Below are positions 1 to 9,436 of a stretch of 64,000 nt of DNA, one piece after another. Under the pieces are notes generated by a model, which was not told where the DNA came from, did not search any database, and was given only the letters and a program-made list of their open reading frames with translations. Where the stretch lies: the NCBI GenBank assembly GCA_016081115.2, contig JABTTQ020000318.1:124030-188029 (forward strand), written 5' to 3'. The position numbers and the translations under genes are program-made. Every line of letters begins with the position of its first letter. Position 1 is the first letter of the stretch. The stretch comes from Rehmannia glutinosa. Lineage: Eukaryota > Streptophyta > Magnoliopsida > Lamiales > Orobanchaceae.

Positions 1-1686
1 TCAGGTTATTTTTTAGCATTCCTTTACATTCTGTTTTATTATGTAAAGGCTTGTTTGGGAAATAACATAAGTTGAACTACGTATGGATTACTAAATAACC
101 TTTGGTGATGCTGCAGGTTGCCTTGGCAGGTACATCCTATTCACTCCTACAAAGGATAGGAGCTATTGTGGTAAATAATTTGTTAATTCTTTAACAATTC
201 AATAAACACATTTCTAAGTTATGGATTTATCTAATCCGAGAGTTCGTCTGTCCTGCAGAGAAATGGAGCAAAGCTATTTGTTGTTGGGACCAGTGCATCT
301 TTGGTAAGTCGACACTTTACCTTATGCAGAAGTTCTTCGTATGGTTGCTGACGTATTATGCTTCGTAATAAGTTCGTTGTTGTGAAGTTGGAGCACGAGT
401 GTTTTTGTATATCTGGCACTCGGTATGGAATCCATAAAATTGTTTTAGAGCTCAGAAAAAAACTAAAATGGTTACAAAAGAATTATGCTTTACCATGTCT
501 AATAACACGATTGGTAAATGGTACATGTATTAACGAAGATTTTATCTAATTTGTTCACAATATCAATGAATTTGTCCCTTGATATTTTGTCCCAAAGCTT
601 TTCGAAATCACTAGTTAGTACAGAGACAGCGTCATTCTTAGGATTTTGTCTAAACAACCATCCATATTTTGACATCCTAGGAAGTCAAGTGTGTTCATGA
701 GATTTCTATGCATCTCGTAATTGCCCGTCATGAATCTTGTTCTAACTTCCGACATTTTTCTTTATATAATTTTCTTTTGTACATAGACTAGAGAAATGTT
801 ATATCCCTCATGTTTGTTTTACAGATCGGCACAGGTGTAACAAACGGTTTAATGACCGCACGGAAAGCTATTGATAAATCTTTTGCTGCTGAAGCAGAGG
901 ACGTGCCGATTTTATCGACAAGTGTTGCATATGGTGTCTACATGGCAGTATCAAGCAACCTAAGGTAATGCAGTTTTTCGGAAGCATTCTATTGCAAGCC
1001 GTGTTTGCTTAGCTTCTTTTCCAATGACAAAATAAAGCCATTAGATTACTCCTATATCTACTTTTCGAGAAACAATACATCAATATTGTAAGTAATAATG
1101 CAGTCACACTCACACACAAACAAAAGCATAATGATCCAACATCGATAGAATTACACCAATGTTAAAATAAATGTTCAACAAGGAGATACAACATTTTCTT
1201 TTACATTATAATGACATGCAGTTAGTTTTTAGATATTAAAAACAATGTAACAAATATTAAGTTCAGCCAAATAATTGCTACAATCTCCTCTAAGTTCATG
1301 TTACGACACATGCAATGCCAGTTATACTTTCTATTAATTGAAAAAGTTTATCATGTGAGATCATTCGACATGCTTATTTTCATTTTCCACTCTAGCTCAT
1401 TTATCCAATACTATGATGTATAGGTACCAAATACTTGCTGGAGTTATTGAACAACGAATTTTAGAGCCTTTGCTACACGAGCAGAAGCTCATACTCAGTG
1501 CACTCTGCTTCGCTGTCCGAACTGGCAACACCTTTTTGGGATCATTAATGTAAGATTGTTGTTTTTTTTTTTTACTATAAATAAACTTTTACTTTTCGTT
1601 TGTACTTGTCGAAAAATTTATACATTCTGTCCTGTAGGTGGGTGGATTATGCACGATGGATCGGAATCCAAAAAATACGCGAATAG
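1..1686 (+). CDS. RETICULATA-related protein (DUF3411), 3' part of gene
   Basis: Five exons fit GT-AG rules and one reading frame: 117-170, 259-303, 825-964, 1424-1549 and 1638-1686 (stop TAG at 1684-1686). The translation runs VALAGTSYSLLQRIGAIV, RNGAKLFVVGTSASL, then IGTGVTNGLMTARKAIDKSF, a DVPILSTSVAYGVYMAVSSN stretch, GVIEQRILEPLLHE, ALCFAVRTGNTFLGS and a WVDYARWIGIQKIRE end. This matches the conserved C-terminal part of plant RETICULATA-related proteins, which are chloroplast-envelope membrane proteins linked to leaf mesophyll development and plastid function. The conserved hydrophobic stretches agree with a membrane protein. The N-terminal part and transit peptide lie upstream of the window. 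The wording resembles the RER5/RER6 branch more than RE itself, but I cannot settle the paralogue. No frameshift is seen. Confidence 0.88.
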
Positions 1687-2219
1687 ACCAGATGGGATGA
1701 ACGTTGTCTAAATGCTTTGGCAACTGCCTGTTCTTTTTAATACAGATCCCATCTGTGTGTTTTTGTTCATTTTATGATGTTTTGATGCAAATTTATCATT
1801 AAGACTACAGTCGAGGAATCAAAGCTTTGTAATGTTTCTGTTGTATAAACATGACAAACTGTAATCGGAACTGTGAATACTTGTCTATATTTAAGTTTTA
1901 CCTTTGGTTTATGGTTTCTATTCTCAAATCATTGACCAACCTTTTTTTTCTCCCCAAATTCTGTTATCAAAATATATACATCTGTTTAAAGTTGAAGCAC
2001 AGAATGGAGATGGCACAAGATGTTAATTCTCTTGGTATTGGATGAGCTTATGCATTTTAAATTTCATGAAATTTAGGTGTGATTATAAATTATAAACTTA
2101 TAGATCATTGCTTTACTTGATTAGTTTAGTTGAGAATTTTCCGCTTGAAAGACTCAAATGTTTTTTGAGCTAGGTGGAAAAATTGGAAAAGAACACAAAT
2201 GCAATAAAGAAAATGAATG
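1687..2219. other. RETICULATA-related 3' UTR and tandem-duplicated 3' flank
   Basis: No gene is seen. The first part is the presumed 3' UTR of the RETICULATA-related gene. From about 1836 the sequence (ttgtataaacatgacaaact onward) has a diverged second copy at 9237-9357. From about 2079 it has another match at 21791 onward. These matches define the left border of the tandem unit that contains NLR1 and NLR2. Confidence 0.6.
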
Positions 2220-2753
2220 ATACTTTATTTAGCATTTTGCAGTACTTTATATGTAGTAAAATTTAAACACAACTCAAAGAACCCCTTTTCCTGTAGAAGA
2301 AAATTTTCAAGCATTCATTCATCACCAGGTAAACGCATAAATGTAAGTACCATCTGCAAATACAAAGAGACTTTAGAAAAACATTTGGTACAGAGTGTAA
2401 GAGTCCAGCAATATTAATTTCTTTTTTAGCTAATTATTTATTTTCCTATTCAATTTAAAGATTTTAACAAACTGAACTGAAAAAATCATATATAGTGCAG
2501 GACCCAGAATTACAATATCCAGATTGGAACTCAATCCAAAGGAAAAATAAACTTACAAACCAAATAACTGGGAAACAAACAAGCCCATACATAAAACAAA
2601 TCACAAGAAGAAACATAGGATTAACTTACACCACTTGACAAACTCCATTTCAACACTTAATGTACCACCACTTCAAGGATTGGAAGTGACATATGAACCA
2701 GCTTCAATCCAAATTCAAGCACCAGCAATATCAGGAACAAAACTGCAAATCAA
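2220..2753 (-). other. NLR1 3' UTR, probably with an intron
   Basis: This stretch lies directly downstream of the NLR1 stop codon on the - strand. A good splice donor (gtaagt) reads on the - strand at 2629-2624, and a good acceptor (ttgcag) ends at 2354. A 3' UTR intron of about 276 bp is therefore likely, though this is inference. The exon after that acceptor starts atggtacttacatttatgcg, which echoes the last codons of the gene (DGTYIY). The region is homologous to 35170-35517 plus 21791-22190 around NLR2. Confidence 0.45.
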
Positions 2754-5700
2754 TTAAGATTGTCTATAAATATAAGTGCCATCTATCTCCACACAAGGGA
2801 TTCCAGCTATCTTAGGCCAATAATCGCCCCTGTCTCTCAAACACCGTTGTTTCAGAAGTGGACAATCACTTATTTCCAAATGCCATAGCTTTTCAAGCAG
2901 GTTTTCGCTCGGCAACACATTCAGGCTCGTACAGTTCATGATCGACAGATGTTGCAAAAGAATCAGATTTTCAAGCACCCTCGATAACGAACTCAGTTTA
3001 GGAAACCTCGCGATAGAAAATTTAATCAGAGAAGCAGGAAAAAGACCATGGTCATTACCAAGCAATTCCAACTCTTGAAAACCACCACAGATGGAGAATT
3101 CTCTGAGAGATTTGAGTCTGTGTAGGCCCCACTGTGACAAAGGCTTGAGTTTTCTAGAATCCCATATTCGGAGCGAAGTTAAGTTTGGAGGAAAATCGAA
3201 TCTTGGAAAAGTCTTCAGCCTACGACAACTACGTATCTCAAGTGATGTGATGGAATTCATATTCCGAATCTGCATTGGCAGTGATCTGAGATTCGAACAA
3301 TGTTCGACAGAAAGTGTTCTTAGGTATGGCGGAAGGCCTTGCTCTGGGAAATACTCCAAACCATCACAGTTGGATAAATAAATTTCGGTAAGACGAGAAA
3401 ATTTATGCGCATGCTGAAGTAAAGAGCTAAAGTTAAGCCAATCCCATATGCTAAGTTCATCCAGAGATATTCTTCTGTTTGGTGGAAACATATCTTCAGA
3501 AACTGGCTTTAGTTTATTACAGTTCTTGATTGAAAGCTTTTTAAGCCTATTAGGAAAATTACCTGCTGACCAATTTTTCAAAGATGGACATTCCTTAACC
3601 TCCAGCCTTTCGAGTTTAGAAACGTCATTCGGCAGGGACTCCAGGGCTTTGCAACCGAGTATCTCGAGACGTTTGAGCACGTGTGGGATACCATTCTCCG
3701 GAAAGTCGACAATTTTGGGGCAGTTCTTGATTATCAGCTCCCGCAAGCGCGCGAGGTTTCTCAAGTTATTCGGAAGGGATGTTAAACTTGCACATCGAAA
3801 TAACTCCAAGATTTCAAGATTGCAAGGCAGGTCTTCGCCGATGGATACAAACAATGAACAGTCTGCAATGACGAGACGTCTCATGCGGGTAAGATGTTGT
3901 AGTGTAACTCCGTTTGGCCACACGGACAGCAACTCGTCGCAGTTACAGCATTCTAGAACCTCAACCGTTGCGATGGACTGGACAAGTTCCGTCGGTAGAT
4001 GAGATAGTCCGACAATCGATTCGACTTTCAAGTAATTTAACGAGCCGAGATCACGCAAGCTTTCTAGCACCGCCATGCTGCATTCTTGAAGATCTAACTG
4101 ATGCAGAGCAGGAAGGCTCATTGGAGAAACTTTAGCTAATTTCGGGCATTTGAATATCGTAAGCTGACGAAGAGAAGGAAACTGCATTTGTAATTCATCA
4201 GGAAAACACGACCATTCGTCCCATTTCGGCAAGTGATCGAATCTTAGCGTCTCCAGTTTCGGAAACGGGACGTCCACGGCACGTTTCCTGAAAAACTCGG
4301 CACTAATGCGTTTGATTTTCGGCATGTCGCCTATCCGCAAGTGTTTGAGCTCAGTCAGGAGTCCAAGTGGCGGTAAAGACGTGCATTTAGTACAACCACT
4401 GAGGCTAACACTAAATATTTTCGAAAACGATGGATCGCCAATCCAACTAGGAAATCGAACGCCTCCATAGAATTCAATCTTGAGCTTTCGCAAGTTTTCG
4501 TGTGGTTGTAACACGTCTAAAACATCTTCTTCTAAACGGCCATCACGAGAACCATCCGTTTCATTCGTCCACGTCAACTGTAAATCCTCGATTTCCCGCT
4601 TACGCCTCAAACTCGCCTCCTTAGCGTCCTCAATGTCCATCACATTTTGCAACTCTGAAATCGCAACTGTCCCTCGCAAAAGTTCAAGATTTCTCAGTTC
4701 CCTTAGTCCCAAGCCACCACCAACTTTGCTCAGAACAATTTTAGGTAAAGACTGCAGGTTTCCCAATTTTCCGATTTCAATCGGCAACTCTTTAAGTTGA
4801 TCGGTGTTGGCGTTGTCAAGGTGGCGCAGGTTAACTAAATCACCCACAGTGGGCGGCAACTTACAGATAAAGCGACAATTACTAATCGATAACGTTTCTA
4901 AGTTGTACAAATCACTTAGAGAGTCAGGCAATGAAACGATCGACGTTCCTGATAGATTAAGGTACCGTAAATGAATTAACGTGCAGATTAAAGCAGGCAG
5001 CTCAGTGATTGAATAGCCACTCAGTGATAGCACTCTCAAGCTGTGTAGCTTTGGCAACAATTCAATTAAAATCCTATTTGATAAATAGAAAGGTGGCCAA
5101 ACATGAATATTTTGGACAGGCATTGGTAAGAACGTTCTCAAACCTTTAACTCGATAAAAGCCCAAGAATTTCCTGAAAACTTCGTATTCGTGACGAAGAA
5201 ATGAAGCATGACGAGCGTTTTCTGGTACTTTGTACTCGTCGTTAGTTTCCACTTTCTCGTCGAGCTTATAGCATATTCCACCAGCCACAAACTGAGCCAA
5301 GTCATTGATCAGGTCGTGCATAACAAAATGCGAATCGTTGGTGCTTAACCGTTGGAAAAAGGATCTCGACAGCAGCTCATCGAAATACTCAAATCCCAAC
5401 TGTTCCTTCGTTTTTCGTCCGTCTAGTTGTGGAAGAAAACCTTCTCCCATCCATAATAGAACAAGTTCATACTTATCAAACTCATAATCCTTGGGAAATA
5501 CAGAGGTGTAGGCAAACAAATGCTTCAAATGTGGAGGAAGATGATGGTAGCTCAACCTCAAAACAGGGAGAATATTATTATCTCTTGGTAAATTCCATAT
5601 CTTGCTATACAACACATCTTCCCACTCTGCAGGACTTTCTTTTGAGCGCAAAAGGCCACCGAGTGTCTTCGCTGCCAAAGGCAACCCTTTGCATTTCCTC

Positions 5701-6785
5701 GCTAACTTCTCACCGATTCTTTTCAAATCCGGATGTTCGTCGAAATTCCTCTTTCCGAGCGCGTGTTGAGCTAACAGGGAGATACAATCCTCATGTGTCA
5801 ACAAATTCACCTGATAAGACGGAACAGAGCCCACCATCGACGCGATCCCATTACTCCGAGTCGTCACGAGAACTTTGCTCCCCGGGAGCCCCACAGCAAA
5901 AGGGCGAAGAAATGCATCCCACTTTTCATAGTTTTCATTCCATACATCATCTAAAATTAGAAGGAACTTTTTCTTGGAAAATGTCTCCTTTAGTCCCTCC
6001 TGAAGCATGTTTAAGTCCTTGGACTCGGCACTAGCCTTAGTTACCGAATGGAAAATCGTCTTGGTGATTGAAAACACATCAAATTCCTCAGAAACACAAA
6101 CCCAAACTCTAAGCTCAAAATCGGACGCCATCACCTCATCGTTATAGATGAGCTGAGCTAGAGTCGTCTTGCCAATACCACCCATCCCGACAATCGGAAT
6201 CACACAAACATTTTCTTGATTGGCCACCATTAATCTACACACAGCTTCTTTATCTTTGTCTCTACCACAGACATGGGATTCGATCACCGAAGTGGTTGGT
6301 GTTCTGTTCGTTTTCTTAAGCCCTCCAACATTTTGACTCAATTTCAAGTCATTACCATTTCTGGCATTGTTTTCCAATCTGTTTGAGATCTCTTCAATTC
6401 TTGACCGCATTCTTTTCTTGAACATAAATGCACCAGGTGTGAGATGGCTAAAAGAAGGGATGAATTTGCATATTATTGAAGATGTATTTTCCTCAACACC
6501 CTTTGATTTTTGAATGAGGGCTTGAGTGCAAATCTCATCCAACACATCATCCAAGTCATAAGCCAGGTCTCTGAGGTGCTCCAGCCACAATTTCACAGGT
6601 TTATCAGTCAGTTGTTTTTCCTCAGCATCATCGATGACCGCCTGGATAATCTCAAGTGTTTGGCTCCACTTTTTGAGAAGCTTATATATTCTTTCTCGGC
6701 GAGCAAAGGCCAATATCAGCCCTGAGGCCAATTTTTCAAACAGTACTTGAAGAAATGCCCCAAGAAAGAGCTCTCCCACTGGCAT
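2754..6785 (-). CDS. CC-NBS-LRR disease resistance protein, RPP13-like (NLR1)
   Basis: A single intronless frame of 1343 residues, typical for the CNL class. The Rx-type coiled coil is at 1-160, with the EDVID-like DLAYDLDDVLDE at 73-84. The NB-ARC domain follows: P-loop GMGGIGKTT (200-208), kinase-2 LLILDDVW (about 275-282), RNBS-B GSKVLVTTR (302-310), GLPLAAKTLGG (about 367-377), an RNBS-D-like stretch ending in SVFPKDYEF, and VMHDLINDLAQF with the MHD motif at 489-491. About 800 residues of leucine-rich repeats follow, ending in DGTYIYRQS. These proteins act in the cytoplasm as ADP/ATP-switched pathogen sensors. The start at MPVGELFLGAF matches MAVGE... in both neighbours. It is the only one of the three cluster members with an unbroken frame. 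The pathogen recognised cannot be inferred. Confidence 0.95.
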   Translation of the reverse strand: MPVGELFLGAFLQVLFEKLASGLILAFARRERIYKLLKKWSQTLEIIQAVIDDAEEKQLTDKPVKLWLEHLRDLAYDLDDVLDEICTQALIQKSKGVEENTSSIICKFIPSFSHLTPGAFMFKKRMRSRIEEISNRLENNARNGNDLKLSQNVGGLKKTNRTPTTSVIESHVCGRDKDKEAVCRLMVANQENVCVIPIVGMGGIGKTTLAQLIYNDEVMASDFELRVWVCVSEEFDVFSITKTIFHSVTKASAESKDLNMLQEGLKETFSKKKFLLILDDVWNENYEKWDAFLRPFAVGLPGSKVLVTTRSNGIASMVGSVPSYQVNLLTHEDCISLLAQHALGKRNFDEHPDLKRIGEKLARKCKGLPLAAKTLGGLLRSKESPAEWEDVLYSKIWNLPRDNNILPVLRLSYHHLPPHLKHLFAYTSVFPKDYEFDKYELVLLWMGEGFLPQLDGRKTKEQLGFEYFDELLSRSFFQRLSTNDSHFVMHDLINDLAQFVAGGICYKLDEKVETNDEYKVPENARHASFLRHEYEVFRKFLGFYRVKGLRTFLPMPVQNIHVWPPFYLSNRILIELLPKLHSLRVLSLSGYSITELPALICTLIHLRYLNLSGTSIVSLPDSLSDLYNLETLSISNCRFICKLPPTVGDLVNLRHLDNANTDQLKELPIEIGKLGNLQSLPKIVLSKVGGGLGLRELRNLELLRGTVAISELQNVMDIEDAKEASLRRKREIEDLQLTWTNETDGSRDGRLEEDVLDVLQPHENLRKLKIEFYGGVRFPSWIGDPSFSKIFSVSLSGCTKCTSLPPLGLLTELKHLRIGDMPKIKRISAEFFRKRAVDVPFPKLETLRFDHLPKWDEWSCFPDELQMQFPSLRQLTIFKCPKLAKVSPMSLPALHQLDLQECSMAVLESLRDLGSLNYLKVESIVGLSHLPTELVQSIATVEVLECCNCDELLSVWPNGVTLQHLTRMRRLVIADCSLFVSIGEDLPCNLEILELFRCASLTSLPNNLRNLARLRELIIKNCPKIVDFPENGIPHVLKRLEILGCKALESLPNDVSKLERLEVKECPSLKNWSAGNFPNRLKKLSIKNCNKLKPVSEDMFPPNRRISLDELSIWDWLNFSSLLQHAHKFSRLTEIYLSNCDGLEYFPEQGLPPYLRTLSVEHCSNLRSLPMQIRNMNSITSLEIRSCRRLKTFPRFDFPPNLTSLRIWDSRKLKPLSQWGLHRLKSLREFSICGGFQELELLGNDHGLFPASLIKFSIARFPKLSSLSRVLENLILLQHLSIMNCTSLNVLPSENLLEKLWHLEISDCPLLKQRCLRDRGDYWPKIAGIPCVEIDGTYIYRQS

Positions 6786-7465
6786 TTTTTTTTCTTTTTT
6801 CTTTTTTCTTTTTTAACAAAACAGATAAAAACCCAAGAATCCAGATGGGTTCACAAGATATAATCAAAAAAGCAAAAATATTTGCTGAAATTTGTTTTTG
6901 GCAAGAATGTTAGCACCACCTAGTTCCTGGTTTAGGGATATGGAACAATGGAATAAAGGGTTGGCAATAACTGTTAAAAAATTGCAGTTTTCGATGATTG
7001 GTGGCGTTTTGTACTAAGAAACAAAGTGATTAAAACGGTGATATTGATGTACGGTATGTGAAAACACCTTAAGACATTCTTGCTGTTTCATATAAGCTTC
7101 CTCTTTTTTGCTGAGAAGAATTGGATTCTTTTATGACAAGTGACATGTATCTTACTGTATCATACAAATATACAAAGACTAATTAGCGAAGTAGAATTAA
7201 GTCTTTCTATTTGTTTACATGTTCGAATTTACAAGTGGTTGGTGTAAGTCAACTCTTCTTGAATGAGTCTCTCATTCACTCATATACAGCTTGAGGTTTG
7301 GCCATTGGTTTTCATTTAGGTAAATTCCACTTTGCCTTTTGGATTATATGTGAAAATGAGATTGCCCATAAAAAATTTCAATTTTCAAAATTCACTTAAT
7401 TTAAGATTTAACGGATAAGTGGCCAATTTTCTCACTTTCGTGCCTAAGTCTAAAGAGAAGAAAAT
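6786..7465 (-). promoter_or_regulatory. NLR1 upstream region, conserved in the NLR2 copy
   Basis: Directly upstream of NLR1 on the - strand. It begins with a purine-rich leader (pyrimidine-rich on the + strand, 6786-6815). The sequence matches the region upstream of NLR2 (39552-40240) nearly base for base, so the promoter was duplicated with the gene. The match ends where the retroposon at 7480 begins. No individual promoter element can be assigned with confidence. Confidence 0.5.
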
Positions 7466-8292
7466 AATAAAGGGGGTGTTTTTTTTTTTTTCGAACGATA
7501 GTATTTTATTAGAACAATTCAAAAAATTGAAATTACAACTACAAATGTAGCCAACTAGCTATAAGCCGACTTGACTAAATCAAAGTCAAGCGGGGAATTA
7601 GCAAGATCAATTCAGATCCACTTCACAAACTTAAAACTTCAAACCCAAAACTAGACCACTCTCACGCTGGGAGACTTCAGCACTCCTTAATGGAGACTGT
7701 AAAACACTAAAAAAATCGAAAACCGGGCACGAGCAACCACTACATACTACAGAACAGATAAAACTGATCCGCATACGAGTTTCGCAAATCAACCGGGAAA
7801 AGAAAAGACAAACAAAATAAGAAAGCTACAACTTAGCAACAAAAAAATAAAGAAATAAAATAACAACCTAGCAAACAAAGAAAATAAAGGTTTCTCCCTC
7901 CCCCAAATCCACCGCCTCATCGGAACCACCGCTCCCGCAAACCGCCATCGTCTCATTGTTGGCCCGCACCATGAAAAAACACTCAAAGCCTGGATCTTGA
8001 AATAGAGAAGAAAAATATCGTCGAGGGGTTCTAGCGAGAATGACCCGAAATTTCCGGCCATCGCGCCTTCGTGCGCGGTGCAAAAGGCCGAACATCCACA
8101 TGAGGTCACCATAAAAGCTTCCATTCTCATGGGAGAAGACAACTTGCTTGGGAGGGGGGGGGGGAGGGGGAGAGGGGAGGGCTGGTGGTGGGGGAGGAAA
8201 AGGGGGAAGAATATTAGGATTTTTTTTTTTTTTTTTTAGAGAGGGGGGAGAAAAAAAAAAAGAAGAGAGAGAAATTATACAATAAAGGGTGT
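7466..8292 (-). mobile_element. Retroposon (LINE-like or processed) with poly(A) and target duplication
   Basis: The element body is about 7480-8280 and reads on the - strand. It ends in a poly(A) tract (T run at 7480-7491) with an AATAAAA signal about 15-20 nt before it. It is flanked by aataaagggggtgt (7466-7479) and aataaagggtgt (8281-8292), a target-site duplication differing only in G-run length. The homologous site next to NLR2 (near 40240) lacks it, so it entered after the tandem duplication. A - strand frame (7868-8335) reads through it, but much of that frame is low-complexity proline from G/C runs. I see no reverse transcriptase, so it is a 5'-truncated LINE or a non-autonomous retroposon. 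Confidence 0.65.
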
Positions 8293-8875
8293 CGCTATTC
8301 ACACCCCCAAAATTGGTAAATATACCCACCTCCATATAACTTCAAAAATATCATTTAAACTTAAAGACTATAATACACTTTTTCCATCTTCTTCCCCACA
8401 GTCCACACCCATCATATTTTTCTTATTCTGAAACTTTTTATTCTCTAAATACTAGATTTTTCAACACCCACACTATTGCAAATAAAATATGGACAACAAA
8501 AAATTCATTTTGATGAATAAACAAGATTTTGTCACTTGCAATTTTAGTCCCACCCCTACGTAATGGTCCCACATAAACGAATTTGTTTGATCACATGTAT
8601 ATGCATCAACAATATGTATGACTTAATTGCAAACCAAATAAAGATCATATTATTACAAATTAATTACTTAACTAGATAATGAAATGGGCATCTATAAAAT
8701 TGAATGCAAGAAAGCTAATTAGTAAGATTAAAATCTCCTCTTCATGTGTATTTTATACTTTTTATTTCTTTAAACTAAACATTTAGTACAAGTATTATAG
8801 TTATTTATATAATTATTGGCAAATAATACTTCATTTAAATAATATTTATATGAATGTAATACGTGACAATTACAT
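8293..8875. other. Gene-free stretch; truncated copy of the long-TIR MITE
   Basis: No gene is seen. From about 8521 the sequence is homologous to 40496-40850, the interior of the long-TIR MITE upstream of NLR2. It keeps motifs such as cttgcaattttagtccca and the AT-rich core. Both outer ends are missing here: the left side is replaced by unrelated sequence after the retroposon, and the right side runs into the LRR relic. Confidence 0.5.
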
Positions 8876-9225
8876 GGAAAAGATCATTTAAAGTGTCGGG
8901 CAATGTAACAATTGAAGTCCCGGACCCATTAACCCCAACTAAACACACCCTAAATGTAGGGCTGATAATCCGTGACACGACACGATAATCCGATACAAAG
9001 TTATTGAAAGAAATCCGAACACGAGAAACCGGAATCCGAACCCGACTAACACGAATCCCACACGATGTTACCAATTTTTTCTAAAACGTAGTTATTTTAT
9101 ATTTTTATTAACTTTCGATAAATTTTAAGCATAACCCGAAACCAACCCAAAATCTAACATGAACCCGACATGATGACCTGAATTGTCACTCCTACCTAAA
9201 TGTATCAAGTTGCAGATTGAACTTG
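8876..9225 (-). pseudogene. CNL leucine-rich-repeat relic, split by a hAT MITE
   Basis: On the - strand the bases around 8885-8925 encode GTSIVTLPDTLNDLF. This matches the LRR segment GTSIVTLPETLSDLFH of NLR3 and its equivalent in NLR1. On the far side of the MITE, tgtatcaagttgcagattga (9201-9220) matches tgtatcaaattgcatatcga in NLR3. A short piece of a former CNL copy therefore survives here. It sits at the junction between the two tandem units, directly before the duplicated RETICULATA 3' flank, and may mark the recombination point. Confidence 0.65.
8957..9194. mobile_element. hAT-type MITE, 238 bp
   Basis: The left end is tagggctgataatcc. The right end, reverse-complemented, is taggagtgacaattc, an imperfect 15-bp terminal inverted repeat of the hAT style. 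It is flanked by an exact 8-bp target duplication, cctaaatg (8949-8956 and 9195-9202), as hAT transposases make. The interior is rich in cgacacg/cccgac motifs and codes for nothing. It interrupts the CNL relic. Confidence 0.8.
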
Positions 9226-9236
9226 TTCCTTTCCGT

Positions 9237-9357
9237 GTGTTGTATAAACACGACAGACTGTAATAAAAAATGTGAATATTTTGTCTATATTTAAGTTTTA
9301 CCTTTTATGGAATACAGTTTATGTTCTCAATTCCTTGACCAACTTTTTTCCAAATTA
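9237..9357. repeat. Second copy of the RETICULATA 3' flank
   Basis: The sequence ttgtataaacacgacagact through ttgaccaacttttttccaaatt aligns to 1838-1962 with scattered substitutions. The match stops abruptly at 9357, exactly where the TCTATA-rich Helitron 5' end begins. In the first copy the sequence simply continues (ctgttatcaaaatat). This is the left border of tandem unit B. Confidence 0.75.
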
Positions 9358-9436
9358 TCTATATCTATATCTATATCTATATCTATACTATCTATATCAA
9401 TCTATACTAATCTATATCTATATCTATCTATATCCT

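Noticed and set aside
3091..6725. Open frames on the + strand opposite NLR1 (likewise opposite NLR2 and NLR3)
   Set aside because: They are antisense shadows of the long CNL coding sequence. They recur at the same places in all three copies and have no motif of their own.
7868..8335. A 155-residue proline-rich frame on the - strand
   Set aside because: The proline part comes from G/C homopolymers and poly(T), and the frame crosses the retroposon border. It is described within the retroposon instead.
9358..9436. The TCTATA repeats as a CRISPR-like or simple satellite array
   Set aside because: The units are short and without spacers. The run is explained by two adjacent Helitron 5' ends.
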